Shown: positions 35,238-44,054, numbered from the stretch's first letter. The stretch is DNA of 51,840 nt from Firmicutes bacterium UBA5010 (GCA_002396645.1 DGYI01000059.1:1-51840), one strand, 5' to 3'. The notes: generated by a model from the sequence alone, not told the origin. Numbers and translations are program-made.

Positions 35238-36395
35238 ATGTTTAAAAATTTTTTTAACCGCGGTAAAAAGAATAAGGAAGAAAATGAAGAAATAAAAGAT
35301 TATGAAGAAGTAAGCGAGGAAGATATTCTTAAGGACTTGGAACTTTCAGATGAATCAGAGATATCAGATGATGAGGAAATATCCAGACAATTAGATATTA
35401 TTAACAATGATGATACTGAAATAGAAACGGTTTTAGAGCTAAAGGAAGTTGAGCAGCCTAAAAAACCTGAAGTAAAGGAAGAAAAGAAGGGTTTTTTTGC
35501 TAAAATAAAAGAAGGATTAGCTAAAACAAAGGAGAGCTTCACTGAACAATTTAACAATGTTTTTCACCTTTATAAAAAAATTGACGATGAATTTTTAGAT
35601 GAGATAGAGGAAATCTTGATATCAGCAGATATGGGTGTCGAACTGACAATGGATATTATTGATTATATCAAAGAAGAAGTAAAGAAAAATAAGCTTGAAG
35701 ATCCTAATGAAATAAAAAATATAATCAAAAAATACTTAGTTGATATGCTGAACTCTGCTAAAGGTATTGAAGATATATCTGATAAGCAAAAAATAATTAT
35801 GATAGTTGGTATAAACGGAGTAGGAAAAACCACTTCTATAGGAAAACTGTCATACAGGTTAAAAAATGGCGGTAAAAGCGTTATAGTAGCTGCCGGAGAT
35901 ACATTTAGAGCTGCGGCTATAGAGCAGCTTGAAGAATGGTGCAACAGAGCAGGCGTTGATATAATTTCAAGTGAGCAGGGCTCAGATCCGGGATCTATAA
36001 TATATGATGCAATTCAAGCTGCAAGAGCTCGTAAAACTGATATATTGATTTGCGATACAGCAGGAAGGCTTCATAACAAAGTAAATCTTATGAATGAGCT
36101 TGCAAAAATATTTAAAATTATAGAAAAAGAATATTCTACCGCACAAAAAGAGATTTTATTGGTTATAGATGCCAATACAGGGCAAAATGGCTTGATTCAA
36201 GCTAAATTATTCAAAGAATCATGCCCTATAGACGGAATAATATTGACAAAGCTTGACAGCACAGCTAAAGGCGGAATAGTTTTTCCTATAGTCAAGGAAC
36301 TAAATGTACCGATAAAATACATCGGAATAGGAGAAAAAATAGACGATTTACAGATATTCGATTCCGAAATGTTTGTAGATGCCATATTTGAATAA
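35238..36395 (+). CDS. ftsY: Signal recognition particle receptor FtsY
   Basis: A 385-residue SRP-family GTPase that docks ribosome-SRP complexes at the membrane. An acidic N-terminal A region (about 10-75) precedes the NG domain. GTPase motifs: GINGVGKTTSIGKL (G1), DTFRAAAIEQL, DTAGRLHNK (G3), TKLDSTAKGG (G4). ATG 35238 follows GGAGG at 35227-35231; the open frame continues upstream into the smc tail without an RBS. Confidence 0.96.
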   Translation: MFKNFFNRGKKNKEENEEIKDYEEVSEEDILKDLELSDESEISDDEEISRQLDIINNDDTEIETVLELKEVEQPKKPEVKEEKKGFFAKIKEGLAKTKESFTEQFNNVFHLYKKIDDEFLDEIEEILISADMGVELTMDIIDYIKEEVKKNKLEDPNEIKNIIKKYLVDMLNSAKGIEDISDKQKIIMIVGINGVGKTTSIGKLSYRLKNGGKSVIVAAGDTFRAAAIEQLEEWCNRAGVDIISSEQGSDPGSIIYDAIQAARARKTDILICDTAGRLHNKVNLMNELAKIFKIIEKEYSTAQKEILLVIDANTGQNGLIQAKLFKESCPIDGIILTKLDSTAKGGIVFPIVKELNVPIKYIGIGEKIDDLQIFDSEMFVDAIFE

Positions 36396-36400
36396 TGGAT

Positions 36401-36445
36401 AAAACTTGAACAGCATTCAAACTTGAATAATGTTCAAGTTTTTTT
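36401..36445 (+). terminator. Terminator of the rnc-smc-ftsY operon
   Basis: AAAACTTGAACA (36401-36412) pairs perfectly with TGTTCAAGTTTT (36431-36442), 12 bp, followed by TTT. It begins 5 bp after the ftsY stop. Confidence 0.88.
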
Positions 36446-36501
36446 GATATATTATTTGATAAATATTTCTAAAAAAGAAGATAAAACCATAAAACATTTG
36501 T

Positions 36502-36553
36502 TTGTTTTAGGTTCTTTTTTATGTTATCATAAAATTAACCATAAGTTAATTTT
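36502..36553 (+). promoter_or_regulatory. Promoter and palindromic operator of the HD-hydrolase gene
   Basis: TTGTTT (36502-36507), 17-bp spacer, TATCAT (36525-36530). Directly adjoining it is AAAATTAAC-CATAA-GTTAATTTT (36531-36553), a perfect 9-bp inverted repeat over the expected start site, which suits a repressor operator. Confidence 0.55.
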
Positions 36554-36576
36554 ATATGCTTGATGAGAGGTTAAAA

Positions 36577-37194
36577 ATGAATTTAGAAAATTATTCATAT
36601 GTAAATTTACCATCTAAAACAGGAAATTTAATTATTGATATAAAAAATCTTTTAATCAGAAATAATAAAACAGAAATATTTAATCATGCAGAATCTGTAG
36701 CCAAGACCAATATAAATATTGCGCGTAAATATAATTTAGATGAAAATATTTGTGAGTTATCCGGATATCTTCATGATATCAGCTGTATTATAAAACCGGC
36801 TGATATGCTTGCATATGCTGTAGGGAATAACTTATATATAGATGAAGCTGAAAGAAAATATCCGTTTTTATTGCATCAAAGAATATCAAAATTAATTTCA
36901 GAAAAATATTTTGATATAAATAATTTAAAAATCTTATCTGCTGTTGAATGTCATACTACTTTAAAAGAGAAGCCGAGCAGTTATGATATGGCTTTATTTA
37001 TTGCAGATAAATTGTCATGGGATCAGAGTGAAACGCCTCCGTTTTATAATCTGCTTAGCGATGCATTGAAAGTTTCACTTCAAAAAGCTTCTCTTGAGTA
37101 TATGGAATATATGATTGATAAGGGCCTACTTTTGTTCCCGCATAAATGGTTTAATGAAGGCAGAAAATATTTACACGATAATTTAAAGGACTGA
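36577..37194 (+). CDS. HD-domain phosphohydrolase (YqeK-like)
   Basis: A 205-residue HD-superfamily hydrolase resembling YqeK, the family of symmetrical diadenosine tetraphosphate hydrolases. Visible metal ligands: H37 in FNHAESVA, H66-D67 in GYLHDIS, a later LLHQRISK, CHTT and ADKLSWDQ. ATG 36577 follows GAGAGG. The usual partners nadD and rsfS are absent; instead a Nudix gene follows by 5 bp. The substrate is inferred and could be another nucleotide. Confidence 0.72.
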   Translation: MNLENYSYVNLPSKTGNLIIDIKNLLIRNNKTEIFNHAESVAKTNINIARKYNLDENICELSGYLHDISCIIKPADMLAYAVGNNLYIDEAERKYPFLLHQRISKLISEKYFDINNLKILSAVECHTTLKEKPSSYDMALFIADKLSWDQSETPPFYNLLSDALKVSLQKASLEYMEYMIDKGLLLFPHKWFNEGRKYLHDNLKD

Positions 37195-37199
37195 AAAAT

Positions 37200-37691
37200 A
37201 TGAAAAACTTATTGGAAAAACTTATACCTAAAGCTATGATTATAAAAATTTATAAAAATATTCCGATTCCTATGTCTGTAAAAAAGAAAATCGTACATTT
37301 TTTTAATAAAAAATTTTTAGTTGCAGTTCAAGGAATTGTTTTAAATGATAGAAATGAAATATTGCTTTTAAAGCATACTTACCGGGAACTTCCTTGGGGG
37401 ATGCCCGGTGGATGGATGGATTATGAATCACCTGAAGAAGCAATAGTAAGAGAAGTTTATGAAGAAACATCAATGAGGATAAAGTCACATAAGATTATAA
37501 GCACAATATATAACAGCAATCCAGACAGAATAGATATATTTATCAAATGCTCATATATAGAAGGAGAATTTAAAAAAAGTGCCGAAGTATCTGATTATGA
37601 CTTTTTTAAAATCGGTTCTTGGCCTGAGGGTATGCCCGATACTCAAATAAATATTCTTGAAAAAATTTTAAATCAAAATAAATTGATTTGA
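37200..37691 (+). CDS. Nudix hydrolase
   Basis: A 163-residue Nudix protein. The Nudix box runs from G70 to M92 with E76, R84, E85, E88 and E89 in place; the usual final glycine is a serine (S91). An N-terminal basic helix (about 1-35) precedes the domain. It lies 5 bp after the HD hydrolase, so two nucleotide-hydrolysing enzymes are co-transcribed. The substrate is unknown. Confidence 0.85.
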   Translation: MKNLLEKLIPKAMIIKIYKNIPIPMSVKKKIVHFFNKKFLVAVQGIVLNDRNEILLLKHTYRELPWGMPGGWMDYESPEEAIVREVYEETSMRIKSHKIISTIYNSNPDRIDIFIKCSYIEGEFKKSAEVSDYDFFKIGSWPEGMPDTQINILEKILNQNKLI

Positions 37692-37715
37692 ACTAATAAC
37701 AAAATGATATATAAT
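37688..37715 (+). promoter_or_regulatory. Candidate promoter for the GNAT gene
   Basis: TTGAAC (37688-37693), 16-bp spacer, TATAAT (37710-37715), starting in the last codons of the Nudix gene and 37 bp before the next start. Confidence 0.4.
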
Positions 37716-37752
37716 ATAATTAAAGATTAAAAGTATCATCCGGAGGTCATAT

Positions 37753-38400
37753 ATGGAATTAAATACAGAGTTAAGTATAGGTCTGGAAAGTGAAGATGAT
37801 TACAGAACTGTAGAAGAAGTAATTCGAGAAGCTTTTTTTAATCTTCATGTACCGGGCTGTGATGAGCATTTTTTCATTCATAACTTGAGAAAAAGCGATG
37901 CTTTTATTAAGGAGCTTGATTTTGTAGCATTATATGGTAAACAGATAGTCGGTCATATTGCATACAGCAGGGCTGAGATAATTGATGATAAAGGAGTAAG
38001 GAATAAAGTCATAATGTTTGGTCCTTTAAGCGTTCTTCCTGAATATCAAAATAAAGGCATAGGGGGCGTACTGGTCAGGCATTCTTTAGAAGCCGCAAAA
38101 GATTTAGGATATAAAGCAGTTTGCATATATGGAGATCCCAGATACTATAGTAAGTTTGGGTTCAGGTGCGGTGAGAGATATGATATAAAAACCCCTGATG
38201 GCAAATACCTTGTTCCTTTAATGGCATTAGAGTTAAAGAAAGATGCACTTAAGGGAGTTAGCGGCAGGCTTTTAGAAGATTTTAAATATACTATTGATGA
38301 AGAGGAATTTAAAAAATTCGATAATACCTTTCCTTTAAGAGTAAAGAAGAAAACAGAATCTCAGCTTGTATTTAGTATATTGTCAAGTTTAAAATATTAA
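37753..38400 (+). CDS. GNAT acetyltransferase (YhbS-like)
   Basis: A 215-residue N-acetyltransferase. The acetyl-CoA-binding motif A is clear at LSVLPEYQNKGIGGVLVRHS, followed by ICIYGDPRYYSKFGF-type residues (YSKFGFR) typical of the YhbS group. A further C-terminal region of about 60 residues follows the GNAT fold. RBS CGGAGGT precedes ATG 37753. Substrate unknown. Confidence 0.85.
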   Translation: MELNTELSIGLESEDDYRTVEEVIREAFFNLHVPGCDEHFFIHNLRKSDAFIKELDFVALYGKQIVGHIAYSRAEIIDDKGVRNKVIMFGPLSVLPEYQNKGIGGVLVRHSLEAAKDLGYKAVCIYGDPRYYSKFGFRCGERYDIKTPDGKYLVPLMALELKKDALKGVSGRLLEDFKYTIDEEEFKKFDNTFPLRVKKKTESQLVFSILSSLKY

Positions 38401-38440
38401 ACTATAATAATTATATTAGTATATTTATGGAGGCAAAGAA

Positions 38441-39109
38441 TTGAGAACAAGGCTTATCGATAGAAAATTACCTAATTATACTAAAGGGGAAGAAATATTT
38501 AACATGGTTTCGCATATTGTGGGGGGAGCCATGGGTGTTGTTGCGCTTGTGTTATGTATAATAGCGGCCGCAATAAACGGTAATGTATATGGAGTAGTAT
38601 CATCTGCCATTTACGGTTCTTCAATGATATTATTATATACGATATCAAGTATTTATCATGGACTAAAACCGGGTATGGCAAAAAAGGTTTTTCAAGTTCT
38701 TGACCATTGTACCATATACATATTGATTGCAGGAACTTATACACCTATTTTATTGAGCTCAATAAGACTTGTAAACCCTGCAGTTGCATGGATCCTGTTT
38801 GGCATAGAGTGGAGTCTTACAGCATTTGCAATAACTCTCACTGCAATCGATTTAAAAAAATTCGGAATTTTTTCTATGACCTGCTATATCGTCATGGGCT
38901 GGGCAGTTTTACCTGTATATAGAATTGTCATAGAGGCAATGAGTTTAAATGGATTTATTTTATTGCTAATAGGCGGTATTTTATATACCATAGGATCAAT
39001 AGCTTATGGGCTTGGGAAAAGAAGAAAATATATGCATAATGCATTTCATGTTTTTGTTATATTAGGCAGTTTTTTTCAATTTTTAAGCATAATTTTATAT
39101 GGTTTATAA
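38441..39109 (+). CDS. Hemolysin III family (PAQR-type) membrane protein
   Basis: A 222-residue protein with seven predicted membrane segments. Family residues for the metal site are visible: SSIYHGL in the second segment region, DHCTIYILIAGTYTPI, and a late HNAFHVFVILGS. The start is TTG 38441 behind GGAGG (38429-38433). In PAQR relatives these histidines bind zinc and hydrolase activity is proposed; the bacterial role is unclear despite the name. Confidence 0.88.
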   Translation: MRTRLIDRKLPNYTKGEEIFNMVSHIVGGAMGVVALVLCIIAAAINGNVYGVVSSAIYGSSMILLYTISSIYHGLKPGMAKKVFQVLDHCTIYILIAGTYTPILLSSIRLVNPAVAWILFGIEWSLTAFAITLTAIDLKKFGIFSMTCYIVMGWAVLPVYRIVIEAMSLNGFILLLIGGILYTIGSIAYGLGKRRKYMHNAFHVFVILGSFFQFLSIILYGL

Positions 39110-39138
39110 TTAAACAATATCCTTTAGGAGATGATAAA

Positions 39139-39384
39139 ATGGCAAAAGTAAAATTAACAATTATCGAGGGAAATTGCAGATGCAGCTATCACAACGCGGG
39201 AGATGAGTATATAGTAGACGATTTATGTCCTCCTATTTGTCATGAGCTTTGGAATTGTATGTATCCGTTTATTTATGCCCTGCAAAACGGTGCTACGCTG
39301 GACTACGGAGATAAAAAAGCACCGATGTTTGATGTTAAATGTCCTGACGAAGGAAGAGTTGTGATACATGGAGAGAGAATATAA
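39139..39384 (+). CDS. TIGR04076-family small protein
   Basis: An 81-residue cysteine-rich protein: VTI-like start (VKLTIIEGNCRCSYHNAGDEY), CPPICHELWNCMYPFIYALQNG in the middle and FDVKCPDEGRVV near the end, matching the small family often called TIGR04076. RBS TTTAGGAGATG. The 3' end overlaps the DNA glycosylase gene by 17 bases, so the two are translationally coupled. Function unknown. Confidence 0.82.
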   Translation: MAKVKLTIIEGNCRCSYHNAGDEYIVDDLCPPICHELWNCMYPFIYALQNGATLDYGDKKAPMFDVKCPDEGRVVIHGERI

Positions 39385-39865
39385 AAGAATAAAACATAGC
39401 TTCGAGCCAATTTTTGATAAAGATTCAAGAATACTTGTATTGGGAAGTCTTCCTTCCGTAAAATCAAGAGAAGGAGGCTTTTATTACGGGCATGCTCAGA
39501 ACAGATTTTGGGAGCTTATGTCAAATATGCTAGAAAACGATTTACCGCTTACAATTGATGAAAAAATAAAAATGCTTTTAGATAATAATATCGCTGTATG
39601 GGATGTTATTGACAGCTGTGATATCATAGGCTCAAGTGACAGCAGCATAAAAAATGCAGTACCCAATGATTTAAGCAAAATACTTAATCATTGTCAAATT
39701 AAAAATATCTATGCAAATGGAAAAACCGCAGCTAAGTTATATAAGAAGTACATTGAGAAAAATACAGGAATAGAAATCATTGAATTGCCTTCTACAAGTC
39801 CCGCGAATGCAAAATATACGCTTGATAAATTGATGCAGGAATGGAAAGTCATATTGGATAAATAA
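39368..39865 (+). CDS. DNA glycosylase of the hypoxanthine/deoxyinosine type (UDG superfamily)
   Basis: A 165-residue member of the uracil-DNA glycosylase fold. Motifs: LVLGSLPSVKSR (the GSxPS active-site strand), FYYGHAQNRFWE, and LPSTSPANA near the C-terminus, a set typical of the single-domain DNA-deoxyinosine glycosylases. It would remove deaminated bases. Its start lies inside the TIGR04076 gene and an SPL-like radical SAM gene follows by 60 bp. Confidence 0.85.
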   Translation: MEREYKRIKHSFEPIFDKDSRILVLGSLPSVKSREGGFYYGHAQNRFWELMSNMLENDLPLTIDEKIKMLLDNNIAVWDVIDSCDIIGSSDSSIKNAVPNDLSKILNHCQIKNIYANGKTAAKLYKKYIEKNTGIEIIELPSTSPANAKYTLDKLMQEWKVILDK

Positions 39866-39925
39866 AGCCTTAAAATAAGGGTGAGAGTTTGTCATTCTTG
39901 TGCAAATAGCTGCATGGAGGTAATT

Positions 39926-40804
39926 ATGCACTACAAAGAGGTAAAAGGGATTTTATCAGCTCATAACGGTATGAACCTTTACAGAGGATGTACACATGGA
40001 TGCATTTACTGCGATTCAAGAAGTAAATGCTATAATATGGATCATGACTTTGAAGATATTGAGATTAAATCTAATGCTATAGAGCTTTTAGAGGATATTT
40101 TAAAAAGAAAAAGAAAAAAATGCATGATTGGTACAGGTTCTATGTCTGATTCATATATACATCTTGAGGAAAAGTTGGGACATACAAGAAAATGTCTTGA
40201 GCTTATAGATAAATATGGATTTGGACTTAGTATTCAAACTAAATCTGATAGAATTCTGCGTGATCTTGATTTATTAAAAAAAATTAACGAAAAAACAAAG
40301 TGTGTAGTTCAAATAACCTTGACTACTTATGATGAAAATTTATGCAGTATATTAGAGCCAAATGTATCAACAAGCTACAGGAGGTTTGAGGTTTTAAAAA
40401 TCATGCGTGACAACGGTATACCAACTGTTGTATGGCTTGATCCTATATTGCCGTTTATTAATGATACGGAAGAAAATTTATTGGGTATATTGAATTATTG
40501 CATTGAGGCGAAGGTATACGGTATATTGTGCTTCGGAATGGGACTTACACTAAGAGAAGGCAACAGAGAGTATTTTTATAAGAAGCTCGATGAGCATTTT
40601 CCAGGACTAAAAGAAAAGTATCAAAAAAAATATGGATATTCATATGAAATTAAAAGTGAAAACAATGATGATCTGATGAGGATTTTTAAAGATAAATGCA
40701 AGGAAAATAATATAGAATATAATATAAATAAAGTATTTAGCTATTTACATGAATTTGAAACTAAGGATATCGGACATCAAATCAGCTTATTTGATAGTTT
40801 ATAG
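39926..40804 (+). CDS. SPL-like radical SAM protein
   Basis: A 292-residue radical SAM enzyme. It opens with MNLYRGCTHGCIYCDSRS, giving the C-x3-C-x2-C cluster and the RGC-HGC-YC pattern found in spore photoproduct lyase-like proteins; GTGSMSDSYIHLEEKLGHTRK and QIKS/QTKSDRILRD-type segments follow. I chose ATG 39926, 6 bases after GGAGG (39916-39920). It is probably not true spore photoproduct lyase, which has a longer N-terminus; the substrate is unknown. Neighbouring DNA glycosylase hints at DNA repair (inference). Confidence 0.82.
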   Translation: MHYKEVKGILSAHNGMNLYRGCTHGCIYCDSRSKCYNMDHDFEDIEIKSNAIELLEDILKRKRKKCMIGTGSMSDSYIHLEEKLGHTRKCLELIDKYGFGLSIQTKSDRILRDLDLLKKINEKTKCVVQITLTTYDENLCSILEPNVSTSYRRFEVLKIMRDNGIPTVVWLDPILPFINDTEENLLGILNYCIEAKVYGILCFGMGLTLREGNREYFYKKLDEHFPGLKEKYQKKYGYSYEIKSENNDDLMRIFKDKCKENNIEYNINKVFSYLHEFETKDIGHQISLFDSL

Positions 40805-40841
40805 CTAGAGGAAATAAATATATTGCAGAAGAAGAGATAAA

Positions 40842-40859
40842 AGTGAAATGAATTTCACT
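40842..40859. promoter_or_regulatory. Perfect 18-bp palindrome upstream of the alarmone synthetase gene
   Basis: AGTGAAAT-GA-ATTTCACT. The core GTGAAAY-NN-RTTTCAC matches the first of the three palindromes at 51-66. It lies 45 bp before the synthetase start and 38 bp after the previous gene, a sensible operator position. Confidence 0.5.
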
Positions 40860-40903
40860 ATGAAATTATTATAATGCCGCTAAGCGGAGTAATGGAGGAA
40901 AAT

Positions 40904-41590
40904 ATGCAAGCAGAAACTAATATATTGTCTAAATTGGATTTTTTAGGATTGAACGATTTAATGGATAATGATGTAGCTATTTTTCAGAATGCAAAAAAAT
41001 TTGTGGAAATGCAGCAATTATACAATGCTGCTATAAAGGAGCTTTATACAAAGCTGGAGATTTTAAACGAGGAATTTCAAGTAAAATATGATTATAATCC
41101 CATACATCATATAGAAACCAGGTTGAAATCTGCCAAAAGTATACTTGATAAGCTTGAAAAAAGAGATTTACCCTTAAGCTTTGAGTCTATACAGGAAAAT
41201 ATTTTTGATATAGCGGGTATTCGCGTAATTTGTAATTATATAGATGATATATATAAAATAGAAGATTTTTTATCAAGACAGGATGATGTCAAAATCATAC
41301 GCGTAAGAGACTATATAAAAGATCCTAAGGAAAATGGATATAGAAGCCTTCATCTTATACTTCAAATTAAAATATATTTATATGATAGAATTGAGCTTAT
41401 GCCGGTAGAAATTCAAATCAGAACGATTGCTATGGATTTTTGGGCAAGTCTTGAGCATCACTTGAAATATAAAGCTAAAAATGAGGTTCCTCAATATCTT
41501 AGAGACAGATTGACAAACTGTTCGGAGGTTATAACAAACTTAGATGAAGAGATGCAGCTTATACACAAGGAAATAAATAAATTCTACTAA
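40904..41590 (+). CDS. Small alarmone synthetase (RelP/RelQ-type GTP pyrophosphokinase)
   Basis: A 228-residue single-domain (p)ppGpp synthetase without hydrolase or regulatory domains. Motifs: DIAGIRVICNY, KENGYRSLHLIL and VEIQIRTIAMDFWASLEHHLKYK, with catalytic glutamate in the EIQIRT stretch. I chose ATG 40904, 5 bases after GGAGG; ATG 40874 would add ten residues but lacks an RBS. Such enzymes in Firmicutes are transcriptionally induced by envelope stress, and an upstream palindrome is present. Confidence 0.9.
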   Translation: MQAETNILSKLDFLGLNDLMDNDVAIFQNAKKFVEMQQLYNAAIKELYTKLEILNEEFQVKYDYNPIHHIETRLKSAKSILDKLEKRDLPLSFESIQENIFDIAGIRVICNYIDDIYKIEDFLSRQDDVKIIRVRDYIKDPKENGYRSLHLILQIKIYLYDRIELMPVEIQIRTIAMDFWASLEHHLKYKAKNEVPQYLRDRLTNCSEVITNLDEEMQLIHKEINKFY

Positions 41591-41605
41591 TGAGGATATC
41601 ACAGA

Positions 41606-42076
41606 ATGTCTATAGAAAAAGTAAAAGAGTATTTAAAAAAATGGAATATAGAAGATAAAGTTCTTGAATTTGATGTATCAAGTGCAACTGTTGAGCTGGC
41701 AGCTATGGCAGTCGGATGCAAGCCTCAGAGGATTGCAAAAACATTGGCATTTAAAGCATCAGACAAAAGCATTTTGATTGTGACGGCAGGAGATGCTAAA
41801 ATTGATAATCCAAAATATAAGGATAAATTTAAAACTAAAGCAAAAATGCTGTCCAGAGATGAGTTGGTTGAAAATGTGGGTCATGATATCGGTGGAGTAT
41901 GCCCCTTTGGCATAAATGACAATATAGATGTATATCTTGATGAATCTCTAAAAAGATTCGATACTGTTTTCCCTGCCTGCGGCAGCAGTAACAGTGCAAT
42001 AGAGCTTACAATAGAAGAACTGGAAAGGTATTCAAATTATAAGGAATGGATAGATGTTTGCATTATAAATTGGTAG
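41606..42076 (+). CDS. YbaK/EbsC-type aminoacyl-tRNA deacylase
   Basis: A 156-residue protein of the YbaK/ProX superfamily, which hydrolyses mischarged tRNAs. Typical residues: the TVELAAMAVGC segment, RIAKTLAFK, VTAGDAKID, and the GGVCPFG loop followed by the GSSNSAIEL glycine-serine region. It begins 15 bp after the alarmone synthetase gene and is probably co-transcribed. The tRNA specificity cannot be told. Confidence 0.88.
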   Translation: MSIEKVKEYLKKWNIEDKVLEFDVSSATVELAAMAVGCKPQRIAKTLAFKASDKSILIVTAGDAKIDNPKYKDKFKTKAKMLSRDELVENVGHDIGGVCPFGINDNIDVYLDESLKRFDTVFPACGSSNSAIELTIEELERYSNYKEWIDVCIINW

Positions 42077-42109
42077 TTTAATTAAATTTTATAAAGGAGT
42101 ATATAAATT

Positions 42110-42991
42110 ATGAATGTATTGGTTTTAGGCGGTACAAGGTTTTTTGGCGTACATATGGTTCGTGAATTCATAAAACAAGGGGATGATGTAACACTTGCAA
42201 CCAGAGGATTGGCAAAAGATGATTTTGGAGATAGTGTCAAAAGAATCAAAATTGAACGTACAAGTGATGAAAGCTTGAAAAATGCTTTTTTAGGAAAAAC
42301 TTACGATATAGTTTGTGATAATTTATCTTACTGCTCAAATGATGTTAAAGTTCTTTTAGATAATGTAAAATGTAAAAGATATATTATGACCTCATCCGCT
42401 TCGGTTTATCATGAGTTTAAATTGGACTTAAAGGAAGAAAATTTTGACCCTTTCACCAATGAATTAAAATGGTGCGGACGAGATGATTTTTCATATGACG
42501 AGATAAAAAGACAGGCTGAAACTGCGTTATTCAGACATTATACTTCTCAAGATTCCGCTGCTGTGCGTTTCCCGTATGTTGTAGGCAGTGATGATTATAC
42601 GCAAAGGCTTTACTACTATGCAGAGCATATTGTAAATTCAAAGCCCATGAATATAGATAATTTTGATGAAAAAATAGCTTTTATACGCTCTGATGATGCC
42701 GGAAAGTTCCTCGTTTATTTGGCTAAGTCAGACTATAGAGGCACTATAAATGCCTGTGCGCAGGGAACTATTACAATAAAAGAAATTATTGATTATATTG
42801 AAAATAAAACAAATATAAAAGTAATATATGATAAAAATGCTGAAAATGGCACATACAACGGTACTCCGTCATTCTATTTGAACACTGAAAAGGCAGATAG
42901 CATAGGATATAAATTTTTATCACTTAATTCATGGATATATGATTTGCTTGATGAATTTATTATTTTAGCAAAAAATACTGAAAACCATTAA
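42110..42991 (+). CDS. NAD-dependent epimerase/dehydratase family protein
   Basis: A 293-residue extended SDR protein. The Rossmann glycine motif is GGTRFFG (7-13); TSSASVYHE carries the catalytic serine region, and the YDEIKRQAE segment may supply the Tyr-x3-Lys pair (Y-D-E-I-K). RBS AAAGGAG precedes ATG 42110. The substrate is unknown; the length fits nucleotide-sugar or related reductases. Confidence 0.78.
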   Translation: MNVLVLGGTRFFGVHMVREFIKQGDDVTLATRGLAKDDFGDSVKRIKIERTSDESLKNAFLGKTYDIVCDNLSYCSNDVKVLLDNVKCKRYIMTSSASVYHEFKLDLKEENFDPFTNELKWCGRDDFSYDEIKRQAETALFRHYTSQDSAAVRFPYVVGSDDYTQRLYYYAEHIVNSKPMNIDNFDEKIAFIRSDDAGKFLVYLAKSDYRGTINACAQGTITIKEIIDYIENKTNIKVIYDKNAENGTYNGTPSFYLNTEKADSIGYKFLSLNSWIYDLLDEFIILAKNTENH

Positions 42992-42996
42992 AAAGT

Positions 42997-43038
42997 AAAA
43001 GAATGCTTAGAAATATAAAAATTTCTAAGCATTCTTTT
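42997..43038. terminator. Bidirectional terminator overlapping a stop codon
   Basis: AAAAGAATGCTTAGAAAT pairs perfectly with ATTTCTAAGCATTCTTTT, an 18-bp stem with a 6-base loop, T-runs on both sides. The right arm contains the stop and last codons of the convergent minus-strand transporter gene (stop at 43027-43025). Confidence 0.88.
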
Positions 43039-43894
43039 TTTTATCAATCCATACGTCAATGAATAAACCTATAGTTACTAAAATACCGCCGATTAAATTA
43101 ACCTGGGAAAACTCATGCGTTAATATAATATCTAAAATAATTCCTGAAAATATCTGACCGATAAACAGAAGCAAAGTCATAGAAAATGATGAAATTTTAG
43201 CTACAGACAGATTGGATAAATGCACTGCCAAAGCTCCCAGAATACCACCTAAATAGATGAATACATTACTTGAAAAGGTAAATGACTTAAATTCTATGCT
43301 TTTATAAAATATTAAAACCATGATAACAGAAACTATCAATCCTGTGAAGTAATTATACCAAGTGCTTGCAAGCATGCTTGTTTTTTGAGCGAATCCTGCA
43401 TTTACTGTTCTTGAAGTTACAACAGTTATTCCTGTTAAAAATGACAGAATAATAGGGATTATTACTATATCGACAGTAGATGACATCATATAGGCTATCC
43501 CAAACACCATAAATAGAAGGCTTATAAGCTTAGATTTTTGAAAAGCTTGCTTTGGCATATTAAAAAATCCATAATTATCAATTATGATAGAGGTAATAGC
43601 TTGGCCAAGCAAAGACAAAGCAGTAATTGCCGATATACTTATTTTACCAAATGCCAGATTATTAAATACAATGGTTATAACGCCGATAGAACCGCCTGTA
43701 TATAGTAAAAATGGAATCTTTTTAGTTAATAGAGGGACTTTTTTTACTTTACAAATTATTGAAACGAAAAATAATGCTATAAGATGAATTATAGTTGTTG
43801 AAATGTAAACTCCGTGAAATGATGTTAACTCACCGTTAAATAAAATCATTACAGATATGATTACACCGATAAAAATAGACAAAAAATAGTACAT
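43025..43894 (-). CDS. DMT-superfamily transporter (YdcZ type)
   Basis: A 289-residue membrane protein with about ten hydrophobic segments arranged as two repeats of five, fitting fused YdcZ/DUF606-type members of the drug/metabolite transporter superfamily (start YYFLSIFIGVIISVMILFNG). I chose ATG at 43894 behind minus-strand AGGAGA; an upstream in-frame ATG (43930) adds 12 residues containing that RBS. Transcribed alone and convergent with the epimerase gene. Substrate unknown. Confidence 0.8.
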   Translation of the reverse strand: MYYFLSIFIGVIISVMILFNGELTSFHGVYISTTIIHLIALFFVSIICKVKKVPLLTKKIPFLLYTGGSIGVITIVFNNLAFGKISISAITALSLLGQAITSIIIDNYGFFNMPKQAFQKSKLISLLFMVFGIAYMMSSTVDIVIIPIILSFLTGITVVTSRTVNAGFAQKTSMLASTWYNYFTGLIVSVIMVLIFYKSIEFKSFTFSSNVFIYLGGILGALAVHLSNLSVAKISSFSMTLLLFIGQIFSGIILDIILTHEFSQVNLIGGILVTIGLFIDVWIDKKKNA

Positions 43895-44054
43895 TATGTA
43901 TCTCCTATATGCTTTTTCACCATTATACAATAATATTTCGGACTATGCAAATGATATATATGACTCGACATAGTCGGGGTTATAATATATAATATGATTG
44001 TCATATTTTGAAGTTTTATTTAAATCTTTTATAAATATTCGAGGAGGCTGTGCT

